NCBI GenBank assembly: GCA_964583615.1
Contig: CAZOWM010000001.1
Span: 75,394-139,393, forward strand
Length of the DNA stretch: 64,000 nucleotides
Direction: 5' to 3'
DNA from: CAZOWM01 sp964583615
GTDB taxonomy: Bacteria; Spirochaetota; B62-G9; DRHN01
In this document: piece by piece, positions 34,974 to 43,307 of the stretch
How the letters are laid out: every line of letters starts with the position of its first letter
Numbering within the stretch: the stretch's first letter is position 1
Translations under genes and position numbers: made by a program
The notes under the pieces: model-generated
What the model saw: the letters and a program-made list of their open reading frames with translations, nothing else
What the model was told of the DNA's origin: nothing
Database searches by the model: none

Positions 34974-35031
34974 TTTATCTGCACATAGTTGAGATCTCAT
35001 CGAAATACTACAGAAAAAGAGGTATGCTGAG

Positions 35032-37455
35032 GTGCCGCAACAGAATGAAAAAATAGTTCAAACCTTCATCGAAGACGAGATGAAAAACTCCTACATCACA
35101 TACGCGATGAGCGTAATCGTGAGCAGGGCGCTCCCTGATGTTCGGGACGGGTTGAAGCCTGTACACAGAAGAATACTCTACGACATGAATGAACTGGGAA
35201 TTACTCCGGACAAGCCTTTCAAAAAGTCTGCCCGTATCGTGGGAGATGTTCTGGGGAAATACCATCCACATGGCGATCAGGCGGTTTACGATGCACTCGT
35301 ACGGATGGCGCAGAATTTTTCCATGCGGTACCCCCTCATCGACGGGCAGGGGAACTTCGGCTCAATTGACGGAGACACCGCTGCGGCCATGAGATATACA
35401 GAAGTGCGCATGCTTCCTCTCGCGAACCAGCTTCTCGCAGACATAGAAAAGGACACCATTGATTTTATACCCAACTTCGATGACACGCTTCAGGAACCCT
35501 CAGTGTTGCCGGCTGCATTCCCCAACCTACTTGTGAACGGGTCGAGCGGGATTGCTGTGGGAATGGCTACGAACATCCCTCCTCACAACATTCTGGAAAG
35601 CATCGACGCAATCATTGCCGTTATACAGAAACCTGATATAAAAATTAATAAAATTATTGATATTATTACTGGGCCTGATTTTCCCACAGGCGGGCTCATC
35701 ATGGGACGAACCGGCATCGAACAGGCGTACAAAACGGGAAGCGGACTGATAAAGATTCGTGCTCGGGTGAGTATCGAACGGATGAAAAATGGAAAGGACG
35801 CCCTCATTGTCAACGAGATTCCCTATCAGGTGAACAAGTCACGTCTTCTCCAGAACATTGCCTCTCACGCCAAGGACAGAAAGCTCGACGGTATTTCCGA
35901 CCTCCGGGACGAGTCCGACAAGGACGGAACGCGCGTCGTTATCGAGCTGAAAAGGGGCATAACCCCTCAGGTCATCATGAACCAGCTTTTCAAGTTGACA
36001 CAGCTGGAGGTTACATATGGAATCAACCTTCTGGCCCTTGACCAGATGCGGCCAGTCGTCATGGACATCAAGCGGATCATTCAACGCTATATTGACCACA
36101 GAGAGGAAGTCGTACGAAGGCGGACAAAGTTCGATCTTGAAAAAGCGGAAAAACGTGCGCATATCCTGGAAGGGTTTTTACGCGCCCTTGACATTATAGA
36201 TGAGATAATCTCGATCATCCGGGCATCCAGCACACCGAAGGAAGCGGAGGGGCGTCTCGTCGCGAAATATGTATTTACAAAGGCGCAGGCAGAGGCAATA
36301 CTCGACATGAAACTCGCCCGTCTCACTGGACTCGAGCGGGAAAAGATAAAGAAGGAATACGATGAGCTCACTCTGCTCATTGCGAAACTCCACGAGATTC
36401 TGAAGAGCAGGAAAAACATTCTCAACGAGATCATCAAGGAATTACGGGAGATTGCAAAGAAACACGGTGATGAACGCAAGACCACGATCATTGATCAGGA
36501 GGAGGAAGTAGATCTGAAGGATCTGATCGTCGAAGAGGATGTGGTGGTGACGATATCTCACAACGGCTTCATAAAAAGAACGCCGATCACTGCGTTCAGG
36601 CATCAGGCGCGCGGAGGTGTGGGAGTGACCACATCGTCGCTGAGGGAGAACGATTTCATTGAGCAGATGTTCGTTGCTTCGACTCACGACATGCTTTTGT
36701 TCATCAGCAACAGTGGAATCGCGCATTCAGTAAAGGTACATGAGATCATCAATGTGGGGAAAAACTCAAAAGGGCAGAGCATCAAGCTCCTCCTCAGGCT
36801 TAGAGAGGATGAAGCCGTTGCAGCTGCGGTTTCCCTGAATGGAAAAGCAGAGGAGAAGCACATATTGTTTCTCACGCGAAAAGGCATCATCAAAAGAGGG
36901 ACGGCCTCGGATTTTCAGAATGTGAGAAAAACGGGAATAAAGGCGATTTCTCTTGCAAAAGACGATATCATGATTTCTGCAATCGTAACCGATGGAAAGG
37001 GAGAGATTATCATAGCAACTGCGGGCGGCAGTGCGCTTCGTCTCAGGGAGAGCAGCGTGCGGGTCATGGGGCGTGCTGCGCGCGGTGTAACGGGCATACG
37101 GCTGAAAAAGGGAGACTATGTCTGCGGCATGACGAAGATAGATAAGATGTCAGACCTTCTTATGGTAACGGAAAACGGGTTCGGGAAGAGAGTGGATTTC
37201 AAAAACTTCTCTCCGCACGGAAGAGGAACAGGGGGGCAGATCTATATAAAGTTAACCAATAAGACGGGAAGAGTTTCGGGAATAATGTCGATCGCGAAAG
37301 GCGATGCATTTGTCGTGATAACGAACAGAGGAATGATAATCAAACTAAAAGCCAAATCAGTTTCAAAATTGGGACGCATTGCAGGAGGCGTGCGGCTGGT
37401 GAACATCAAAGCACCCGACAGTGTTGCTGCAGTTTCACGAATTGTTCAGGATTAG
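35032..37455 (+). CDS. gyrA: DNA gyrase subunit A
   Basis: DNA-cutting subunit of gyrase, 807 residues. The catalytic Tyr lies in AAMRYTEVRM near residue 123. The quinolone-contact segment reads HPHGDQAVYD near residue 80. Gln stands where Escherichia coli has Ser83, and Asp87 is kept. The C-terminal beta-pinwheel begins near 500 and has the GyrA-box-like QARGGVG. This box and the adjoining gyrB mark it as gyrase rather than topoisomerase IV. Translation starts at GTG 35032. Confidence 0.97.
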   Translation: MPQQNEKIVQTFIEDEMKNSYITYAMSVIVSRALPDVRDGLKPVHRRILYDMNELGITPDKPFKKSARIVGDVLGKYHPHGDQAVYDALVRMAQNFSMRYPLIDGQGNFGSIDGDTAAAMRYTEVRMLPLANQLLADIEKDTIDFIPNFDDTLQEPSVLPAAFPNLLVNGSSGIAVGMATNIPPHNILESIDAIIAVIQKPDIKINKIIDIITGPDFPTGGLIMGRTGIEQAYKTGSGLIKIRARVSIERMKNGKDALIVNEIPYQVNKSRLLQNIASHAKDRKLDGISDLRDESDKDGTRVVIELKRGITPQVIMNQLFKLTQLEVTYGINLLALDQMRPVVMDIKRIIQRYIDHREEVVRRRTKFDLEKAEKRAHILEGFLRALDIIDEIISIIRASSTPKEAEGRLVAKYVFTKAQAEAILDMKLARLTGLEREKIKKEYDELTLLIAKLHEILKSRKNILNEIIKELREIAKKHGDERKTTIIDQEEEVDLKDLIVEEDVVVTISHNGFIKRTPITAFRHQARGGVGVTTSSLRENDFIEQMFVASTHDMLLFISNSGIAHSVKVHEIINVGKNSKGQSIKLLLRLREDEAVAAAVSLNGKAEEKHILFLTRKGIIKRGTASDFQNVRKTGIKAISLAKDDIMISAIVTDGKGEIIIATAGGSALRLRESSVRVMGRAARGVTGIRLKKGDYVCGMTKIDKMSDLLMVTENGFGKRVDFKNFSPHGRGTGGQIYIKLTNKTGRVSGIMSIAKGDAFVVITNRGMIIKLKAKSVSKLGRIAGGVRLVNIKAPDSVAAVSRIVQD

Positions 37456-37471
37456 GAGGGGCTTATTACAT

Positions 37472-37500
37472 TTGACAACGAAAACAGATCCATCTATCTT
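37472..37500 (+). promoter_or_regulatory. Promoter of the serine/arginine tRNA unit
   Basis: TTGACA (37472-37477) is followed after 17 bases by TATCTT (37495-37500). The first tRNA begins 14 bases later. Read-through from gyrA is also possible since no terminator is seen. Confidence 0.6.
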
Positions 37501-37513
37501 TTAGTCTGGACCA

Positions 37514-37598
37514 GGAGAGATGGCTGAGTGGTCGAAAGCGGCGGTCTTGAAAACCGTTGTCCCTTCCGGGACCGGGGGTTCGAATCCCTCTCTCTCCG
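37514..37598 (+). tRNA. tRNA-Ser (anticodon UGA)
   Basis: Acceptor stem GGAGAGA/TCTCTCC, anticodon loop CTTGAAA giving UGA. It has a long variable arm (TTGTCCCTTCCGGGACC) and a T loop GGTTCGAATCC. The discriminator is G, as expected for serine. The 3' CCA is not encoded. Confidence 0.95.
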
Positions 37599-37683
37599 AT
37601 ATGTGAGACCCGGTTGTGAAAGTGTGTTTACATCAGCGCCGATCTGTGATACAGTTACAAAGATGGAAATGTATGAATAAAGT

Positions 37684-37770
37684 GGAGAGGTGCGAGAGCG
37701 GCCGAATCGGGCTCCCTGCTAAGGAGTTGTGCTCTTACGGGCACCGTGGGTTCGAATCCCACCCTCTCCG
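37684..37770 (+). tRNA. tRNA-Ser (anticodon GCU)
   Basis: Acceptor stem GGAGAGG/CCTCTCC, anticodon loop CTGCTAA giving GCU. It has the class II long variable arm and a G discriminator. CCA is not encoded. About 85 bases of spacer separate it from the preceding tRNA. Confidence 0.95.
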
Positions 37771-37781
37771 AACTGTTTTAT

Positions 37782-37854
37782 GTGCCCATAGCTCAGTGGA
37801 TAGAGCATTGGATTGCGGATCCAAGGGTCGGAGGTTCAAATCCTCTTGGGCACG
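37782..37854 (+). tRNA. tRNA-Arg (anticodon GCG)
   Basis: A 73-base cloverleaf. The acceptor stem is GTGCCCA/TGGGCAC, the D arm GCTCAGTGGATAGAGC, and the anticodon stem TTGGA/TCCAA with loop TTGCGGA. The T arm is GGAGG/CCTCT. The anticodon reads GCG, whereas most bacteria use ACG (inosine) for CGN arginine codons. CCA is not encoded. It begins 11 bases after the tRNA-Ser(GCU). Confidence 0.9.
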
Positions 37855-37877
37855 CAGATGATTTCACGGGAGCCGCC

Positions 37878-38222
37878 GTGCACATCGATTCCTATGAATT
37901 TGGGAGGATGAGTGTGGACGGAAGAAGTTATTCGTCTGACCTCATTCTGTATCCGGACGGGAGCATAAACGATCGGTGGTGGCGGCGTGAGGGACACCTT
38001 CTTCAGGTTGATGATCTGGATAGAACCGAGAAGGTGCGTCCCGAGATTATCGTCATTGGTATAGGCGCGTACGGAATGATGAGGGTCGGAGAAGAGACCA
38101 GGGCGTATCTCGACTCATTGTGTGATGAGATGGTTATTGAAAAAACCCAGTATGCGGTTGAACGTTTCAACGAGCTGTCTCGCTTGCATTCCGTGGAAGG
38201 GATGTTTCACCTTACCTGTTGA
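37878..38222 (+). CDS. Mth938-like domain protein
   Basis: A 114-residue protein of the MTH938/AAMDC (DUF498) family, found in bacteria, archaea and mitochondria (NDUFAF3). The pattern IDSYEFGRMSVDGRSYSSDL, WWRREGH, IIVIGIGAYGMMRV and the C-terminal MFHLTC is diagnostic. I place the start at GTG 37878, five bases after GGGAG. Upstream in-frame codons run through the tRNA genes and cannot be coding. It lies 24 bases after tRNA-Arg and before another tRNA-Ser. Its molecular role is unknown; in mitochondria relatives assist complex I assembly. Confidence 0.85.
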   Translation: MHIDSYEFGRMSVDGRSYSSDLILYPDGSINDRWWRREGHLLQVDDLDRTEKVRPEIIVIGIGAYGMMRVGEETRAYLDSLCDEMVIEKTQYAVERFNELSRLHSVEGMFHLTC

Positions 38223-38297
38223 AGAACCGGATTCCCCGGGATTGCATTGGTAACCTCAAATAAGCTGTCTTTTACAGTACAGGTGTATTTGCCATAC

Positions 38298-38384
38298 GGA
38301 GAGGTGCGAGAGTGGTTGAATCGGGCGGTCTCGAAAACCGTTGTTCCCGTTTGGGAACCGTGGGTTCGAATCCCACCCTCTCCG
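38298..38384 (+). tRNA. tRNA-Ser (anticodon CGA)
   Basis: Acceptor stem GGAGAGG/CCTCTCC, anticodon loop CTCGAAA giving CGA. It has a long variable arm (GTTGTTCCCGTTTGGGAACC) and a G discriminator. CCA is not encoded. With UGA and GCU it is the third serine isoacceptor in this cluster. Confidence 0.95.
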
Positions 38385-38468
38385 ATCTATTCCGTCACTT
38401 CACTTCGCACATCAGTGTTTCTCTTCTTCTCACACACGTTGCTTCACCGGGAGAATAAAAGGGTCGCT

Positions 38469-39254
38469 ATGGGGAAAACGATTATTGTCGCGAATCAGAA
38501 AGGAGGGGTTGGGAAAACAACCACGGTCGTCAATCTGTCTGCGTACATTGCCGAAGCCGGGGAAAAAACACTCGTGATAGATCTTGACGCCCAGGGGAAC
38601 AGCTGTTCCGGTCTGGGTGTAGAAAAAGGAGAAAACGAGCACGGGTTGTATGAAGCACTGCTCGGGATGATAGACGCACGTGAGATCGTCGTTGAAACGG
38701 AAGTGAAAAACCTGTTTGTGATCCCGTCTAATATTGATCTTTCAGGCGCACAGGTTGAAATGGTTGACATGGAAAAACGAGAGTTCAAGCTCAAGAGCGT
38801 CGTTGACCGCGTGAAGGGGGACTATGACTACGTGCTCATCGATTCTCCTCCGTCTCTCGGACTTCTCACAATAAACGGGCTCGTTGCATCCGATGCGGTA
38901 ATGATTCCCATACAGTGCGAATATTATGCGCTCGAAGGGCTGAGCCAGCTGTTGAAGACCATTAACCTGGTAAAGCAACGCCTCAATCCCAAACTCCAGA
39001 TCGAGGGTGTGCTGCTCACTATGTACGATACAAGAACCAATCTTTCGAAGCAGGTTGTTGAGGAGGTTATTTCATATTTCAAGAATAAAGTGTACAAAAC
39101 GATCATACCCAGAAACATCAAACTCGCAGAAGCGCCGAGTTTCGGAAAACCGATCAGTGTGTATGATCCAAACAGTATGGGTGCGATTAGTTATTACAAT
39201 CTCTCAAAGGAAATTATGAAAAATGGGGAAAAAAGCGTTAGGGAAGGGACTTGA
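38469..39254 (+). CDS. parA: Chromosome partitioning ATPase ParA (Soj)
   Basis: Walker-type ATPase of 261 residues that moves the origin by cycling on the nucleoid. The deviant Walker A motif NQKGGVGKTTTVVNL lies near residue 9. DLDAQGNSCSGLG is near residue 40 and IDSPPSLGLLTINGL near 122. The start is ATG 38469; the longer frame upstream passes through the tRNA-Ser gene. It overlaps parB by 32 bases, pointing to coupled translation. Confidence 0.97.
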   Translation: MGKTIIVANQKGGVGKTTTVVNLSAYIAEAGEKTLVIDLDAQGNSCSGLGVEKGENEHGLYEALLGMIDAREIVVETEVKNLFVIPSNIDLSGAQVEMVDMEKREFKLKSVVDRVKGDYDYVLIDSPPSLGLLTINGLVASDAVMIPIQCEYYALEGLSQLLKTINLVKQRLNPKLQIEGVLLTMYDTRTNLSKQVVEEVISYFKNKVYKTIIPRNIKLAEAPSFGKPISVYDPNSMGAISYYNLSKEIMKNGEKSVREGT

Positions 39255-40059
39255 TGCGTTGATTTCAGGCGGCTATGAATCCGAAGAAGCCGGTGAGAAC
39301 ATCCGGCTCATTCCTGTGGAGGAAATCGTACCAAACAGGTTTCAGCCGCGTAAGAGTTTTGATAATGAAAAGATACGCGAACTGGCACAATCGATAAAGG
39401 AAAACGGGATGATACAGCCGATTGTGGTACGAAAAAACGGTGCACAGTACGAGGTCATTGTCGGTGAGAGGAGGGTGAAGGCGGCAAAGGAGGCCGAACT
39501 TGCAGTGATCCCCGCACTCGTCAAAGAGTATTCAGATGACAGGTTACTTGAACTTGCCCTTATCGAAAACATACAACGCGAGGATCTCAACCCGGTTGAA
39601 GAAGCGCTTGCATACAGGATGATACTGGAAAGAGAAAGGCTTACTCAGGAGGAGCTCGCAAACAGAATCGGGAAATCAAGAAGTTATATTGCAAATATGG
39701 TTCGAATCCTCGAGCTCCCGGAACAGGTGCTCGAGAATGTTTCACGTGGAACAATTTCTGTGGGACAGGCGAAAGCGCTTCTTTCGGTTGATGAGGAAAC
39801 GGATAAAATTTCGCTTGCACAAAGAATCATACAAGAGGGGATCACGGTACGTGAGCTCGAGCACATTACGAGAAAACGCAATGTTCCACGTGGAACACTG
39901 CCGAAAGAGCGTGACCCTCATGTGGAAGAGTTGGAAGAAAAATTGAGAGGGCGTCTTGGAACCAAGGTCAAAATAGAGTATCGGAAAGGCAAAGGCGTAA
40001 TCAAGATTGATTTTTATTCCGACGATGAGCTCGAACGAATCCTCGAAATAGTAATCTGA
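39223..40059 (+). CDS. parB: Chromosome partitioning protein ParB (Spo0J)
   Basis: parS-binding CTPase of 278 residues. The N-terminal part has LGKGLDALIS, the motif for ParA stimulation. NRFQPRKSF and then VGERRVKAAKEA near residue 85 form the CTP-binding ParB/Srx domain; the motif is normally GERRxRA, and here Val replaces Arg or Trp. ENIQREDLNPVEEA is near residue 112. The helix-turn-helix LTQEELANRIGKSRSYIANMVRIL lies near 140. A C-terminal dimer domain follows. The gene itself carries two parS sites. Confidence 0.97.
   Translation: MGKKALGKGLDALISGGYESEEAGENIRLIPVEEIVPNRFQPRKSFDNEKIRELAQSIKENGMIQPIVVRKNGAQYEVIVGERRVKAAKEAELAVIPALVKEYSDDRLLELALIENIQREDLNPVEEALAYRMILERERLTQEELANRIGKSRSYIANMVRILELPEQVLENVSRGTISVGQAKALLSVDEETDKISLAQRIIQEGITVRELEHITRKRNVPRGTLPKERDPHVEELEEKLRGRLGTKVKIEYRKGKGVIKIDFYSDDELERILEIVI
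39738..39753. promoter_or_regulatory. parS centromere site 1, inside parB
   Basis: TGTTTCACGTGGAACA matches the bacterial parS consensus TGTTNCACGTGAAACA in all but one position and is almost fully palindromic. Confidence 0.9.
39882..39897. promoter_or_regulatory. parS centromere site 2, inside parB
   Basis: TGTTCCACGTGGAACA is a perfect 16-base palindrome of the parS type, 144 bases after the first site. Confidence 0.92.
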
Positions 40060-40108
40060 CCCTCCGGGTTTTAAAATCAGCAATAAGAGTTTACAAAAGA
40101 TTGGAAAC

Positions 40109-41533
40109 ATGGGAAAATATCTGGACGGATATGCGCGGATGGAGGACAAAAAAAGGGAGAAACCGGTTTTCCGCAGCCTGGCACTGCAAATTGGGGGCGG
40201 TGCGGCTGTGCTTGTTATGCTGTACTTTGCCAGTAGGTTTCACTACCTCCTGTTTCACAGCCTCGCTGAAATATTCAGCATTCTTGTTGCATTCGGAATT
40301 TTCGTCATTGCATTGAATTCACGAAAGTTCCTCGAGAACGGATACCTCATATTGCTGGGTATAGCCTACCTGTTCATCGGTGGAATTGATATTCTTCACA
40401 CCCTCGCATACAAAGGGATGGGAATTTTTCAATCTGGCGGATCAAATCTTGCAACGCAGATGTGGGTCTCTGCGAGGTATTTAGAGAGCATCTCGCTTTT
40501 CATCGCACCGGTTTTTTTGAAAAATAAATTTCGATTTGAACTGGTATTTTCTGCGTATTTTATCTGCACGTTCCTGCTCATGGTTTCAATCTTGGCGTGG
40601 AATATATTTCCTGTCTGCTATATAGAGGGTGAGGGGCTGACACCGTTTAAAAAAATCAGCGAATACGTTATCTCTCTTATTCTTACGGGTGCAGTTTTAA
40701 CCCTTGTGAGCAAAAAGGATTCGTTCGATGAGAAAATATTCTCCTATATCATCGTTTCGATCATTCTCACCATCTGCTCTGAGCTGATATTCACCTTTTA
40801 TTTCAGCGTCTATGACATGTTTAATTTGATCGGGCACTTTTTTAAAATCCTTTCCTTTTTCTTCATATATAAGGCAATCATCGAGAAGGGGATTGTTCAG
40901 CCCTTTGATCTCATGTACAGGAACCTGAAACAGAGTGAGATGGAACTGAAGGGGGAGAAGGAATTTATTGAAAAATTGATCGATTCAGCGCAGAGCATCG
41001 TTCTCGTATTGGACGAAAAAAACCGAATAATGAGGTTCAATTCCTACATGGAGGAAATATCCGGGTACCGGATCAATGAGGTGAAGGGGAAAGACTTTTT
41101 CAAGATATTTGTTCCAGAGCGGTTCAAGCTTCAGACAAAGGAGCTTTTTAAAAATACCAGGGAAGGGGTTATCGAACATTGTATCATTGGGATGATTCGT
41201 ACGAAAAACGGTGCTGAGCGTGAGATAGAGTGGTACAATAGGCCTCTGGAATATGAGGGGAAATCGATAATCGGACTTATTTCGATCGGTCAGGATGTCA
41301 CCGAACGGAGGCATGCGGAGAAGGACCGTGAACAGCTGATCATCGAACTGCAGGATGCGCTTTCGCAAGTACGCGCGTTAAAGAGTATGCTGCATGTGTG
41401 CCCGTTCTGTAATAGGATAAGGGATGAGAACGGTTACTGGCACACAATTGAATATTACTCACTGGTTTACAGTTCTGAGGGTATATCGCAGCACGTGTGC
41501 CCTGACTGCGCAGAGAAATATAATGTTAAATGA
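40109..41533 (+). CDS. MASE3-PAS membrane sensor with Cys-rich tail
   Basis: A 474-residue membrane protein. Residues of about 25-255 form a MASE3 sensor with several helices, including FGIFVIALNSRKF, YLFIGGIDILHTLAYKGM and WVSARYLESISLF. A PAS domain follows at about 285-400 (IVLVLDEKNRIMRFNSYMEEISGY). The ending carries two Cys pairs, CPFC (431/434) and CPDC (464/467), around IRDENGYWHTIEYY. That tail occurs at the end of many PAS proteins and looks like a zinc-binding unit. There is no kinase, GGDEF or other output domain, so how it signals is unclear. Confidence 0.85.
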   Translation: MGKYLDGYARMEDKKREKPVFRSLALQIGGGAAVLVMLYFASRFHYLLFHSLAEIFSILVAFGIFVIALNSRKFLENGYLILLGIAYLFIGGIDILHTLAYKGMGIFQSGGSNLATQMWVSARYLESISLFIAPVFLKNKFRFELVFSAYFICTFLLMVSILAWNIFPVCYIEGEGLTPFKKISEYVISLILTGAVLTLVSKKDSFDEKIFSYIIVSIILTICSELIFTFYFSVYDMFNLIGHFFKILSFFFIYKAIIEKGIVQPFDLMYRNLKQSEMELKGEKEFIEKLIDSAQSIVLVLDEKNRIMRFNSYMEEISGYRINEVKGKDFFKIFVPERFKLQTKELFKNTREGVIEHCIIGMIRTKNGAEREIEWYNRPLEYEGKSIIGLISIGQDVTERRHAEKDREQLIIELQDALSQVRALKSMLHVCPFCNRIRDENGYWHTIEYYSLVYSSEGISQHVCPDCAEKYNVK

Positions 41534-41640
41534 TTAAAGACTACCAGCCAAAAACTGTGTAACCGGGCAACCGAGGCGCGTCTTCCGCACCTTTCCGGTT
41601 TATAATGAAGCAATCATTCAGGTGAGAGGAGTACAGATCG

Positions 41641-42096
41641 ATGAGTGTGAAGGTTTTTCCAATGCTGCAGGGGTCTTCTTCTGCAACGTGGATGTTTTTC
41701 GGAATTATTTTATTTCTGCTTCTGCTCGCGGTGTTTTTCAGTTTTCTCGCGTTTTCGATGAAGCATATCAGGTGTGAGGTTGACAGCAGGGGAATGCGTA
41801 TTCGTGGAGGATTGTACAGTCGTTTTATTCGAAGTGAGTCGGTCGATATCGAAGGGGTGCGTGTGTTGGACCTGAAAAGGGATATCGACTTCCAGCCGAA
41901 AATACGAAAAAGTGGCATCGGAATGCCGGGATTGAAGCAGGGCTGGTTTAGGTTGAGGAACAAAAAAAAGGCCCTTCTTTTTGTGACGGACAGTTCGAAG
42001 GTTGTGTATGTTCCCACAATTGAGGGATATTCGTTTCTGTTCAGCACCCCTGAACCTGAAAAATTTGCCGAGTATGTGCGAAAAATCTGGCGGTAA
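41641..42096 (+). CDS. Membrane-anchored PH-like protein
   Basis: A 151-residue protein with one N-terminal membrane helix (about residues 17-40). The soluble part (CEVDSRGMRIRGGLYSRFI, DIEGVRVLDL, FRLRNKKKALLFVTDSSKVVYVPT) has the strand pattern of bacterial PH-like domains (DUF/PF10882 type). The start is ATG 41641 behind GAGGAG. It is followed 69 bases later by the outer-membrane barrel gene. The family assignment is tentative and the function unknown. Confidence 0.65.
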   Translation: MSVKVFPMLQGSSSATWMFFGIILFLLLLAVFFSFLAFSMKHIRCEVDSRGMRIRGGLYSRFIRSESVDIEGVRVLDLKRDIDFQPKIRKSGIGMPGLKQGWFRLRNKKKALLFVTDSSKVVYVPTIEGYSFLFSTPEPEKFAEYVRKIWR

Positions 42097-42165
42097 GGAC
42101 CCCTTTCTTTGAACATTCTGACCCATACAGCTGTCAGACACAGTGGATGGAGGCCCTTTACTGGT

Positions 42166-43281
42166 ATGAAGCGTTTTTTGGGGATTCTTTTTCTCATTTT
42201 TTTTCTTTTCTGCGTTCCGGTGCTTGGTACCGGCTCCACCCTTTTTGCGGAACACAGTGCCGAAAAACAGGCTGGCGAAAAGAGGGGGAGGTTTTTTATT
42301 TTTCCCATTGTGTTCTACACTCCAGAGACAGCCACCGGTGGCGGTGTGGTATTCAACTATTCGTACTGGACAAAGGAGGGGTTCCCCTCAGGCATTCCGT
42401 CAACCCTGAACCTCGTTTTTGTACTGACCGGAAAACGACAGTTCACTTATGAGATCAAAGCGGACAATGCGTGGAAAAATCATACACTGTACAGCAGTTT
42501 TGACCTGCGTGTGAGCAAATCCCCTGAAAGTTTTTACGGTATCGGGAACGACACGTCCGAGGGGGATGAGGAAAAGTATACACACAGCTATTTTGCCGTG
42601 AAACCTACCCTGCAGTGGAGAGTTTCTCCCCATTTCTTTGCCGGGGCCGGGTACGAGTTCGAATACAGCTCGAACTGCGATCTGGAGGATGGAGGGCTTT
42701 TGCAGAGCGGGGATGTGCCCGGCAGCAGGGGAGGAATCGACTCGGGAGTCGGGTTTATGGTCACCTGCGACACAACAAACAGCAGGTTTTTTCCGAACAG
42801 CGGGGGGAGGTATTTGTTCTCGAGTTGGTTTTATCACCACCTTATTGGAAGCGACAACGACTTCAGCAGATACACGGTAGACGCACGCAGATATGTTCCT
42901 CTTTTCAGGGAACATGTTCTTGCGATGCAGATGCGGTATACCGCGATGAGTGGTGATGTCCCGTTTCATATGCTCTCACTTTTCGGAGGGCGAAGTCTCA
43001 TGCGCGGATATTACCTGGGAAGGTACCGTGACCGAAACATGCTCGTGTTCCAGACCGAATACAGGCTGCCGCTTATATGGAGAGTCGGTGCAGTGGGGTT
43101 TTTAGGAATAGGCGATGTTGCTCCACGTGGAAAAAGCTTTGAGCTCGACGAGTTCAAATATTCTGCAGGTGCAGGACTCAGGATCATGATGAATGCGCAA
43201 GAAAAGATCAACCTCAGGATCGATTATGCATTCGGAAAAGACTCTAGAGGGGTCTATGTGTCTCTGTTTGAGGCATTTTAG
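42166..43281 (+). CDS. Omp85/BamA-type outer-membrane barrel protein without POTRA
   Basis: An outer-membrane protein of 371 residues from ATG 42166, with a signal peptide of about 27 residues ending TLFAEH. The rest has alternating strands. It contains the surface-antigen D15 hallmarks FPNSGGRYLFSSWFYH near residue 210, LFGGRSLMRGYYLGRYRD near 280, and a terminal segment ending YVSLFEAF with a C-terminal Phe. There are no POTRA repeats, unlike BamA and TamA. TTG 42109, 19 codons earlier, has a fair ribosome-binding site but would lengthen the signal peptide oddly. A parS-like sequence lies within the gene. Confidence 0.8.
   Translation: MKRFLGILFLIFFLFCVPVLGTGSTLFAEHSAEKQAGEKRGRFFIFPIVFYTPETATGGGVVFNYSYWTKEGFPSGIPSTLNLVFVLTGKRQFTYEIKADNAWKNHTLYSSFDLRVSKSPESFYGIGNDTSEGDEEKYTHSYFAVKPTLQWRVSPHFFAGAGYEFEYSSNCDLEDGGLLQSGDVPGSRGGIDSGVGFMVTCDTTNSRFFPNSGGRYLFSSWFYHHLIGSDNDFSRYTVDARRYVPLFREHVLAMQMRYTAMSGDVPFHMLSLFGGRSLMRGYYLGRYRDRNMLVFQTEYRLPLIWRVGAVGFLGIGDVAPRGKSFELDEFKYSAGAGLRIMMNAQEKINLRIDYAFGKDSRGVYVSLFEAF
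43119..43134. promoter_or_regulatory. Degenerate parS-like site
   Basis: TGCTCCACGTGGAAAA differs from the perfect site at 39882 by two bases and keeps the CCACGTGG core. It lies inside the outer-membrane barrel gene, about 3.2 kb from parB. It could be a weak third ParB site or coincidence. Confidence 0.4.
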
Positions 43282-43307
43282 GGAAATAAAAACAGGAGAA
43301 CGCTGAA

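Noticed and set aside
35032..37455. ParC (topoisomerase IV) instead of GyrA
   Set aside because: It follows gyrB, and the C-terminal domain carries a GyrA-box-like QARGGVG.
37616..37877. Frames running through the tRNA genes
   Set aside because: They translate tRNA sequence. The real Mth938-like start is after tRNA-Arg.
38247..38468. N-terminal extension of parA
   Set aside because: It encodes the tRNA-Ser(CGA) region. ParA begins at 38469 with a normal N-terminus.
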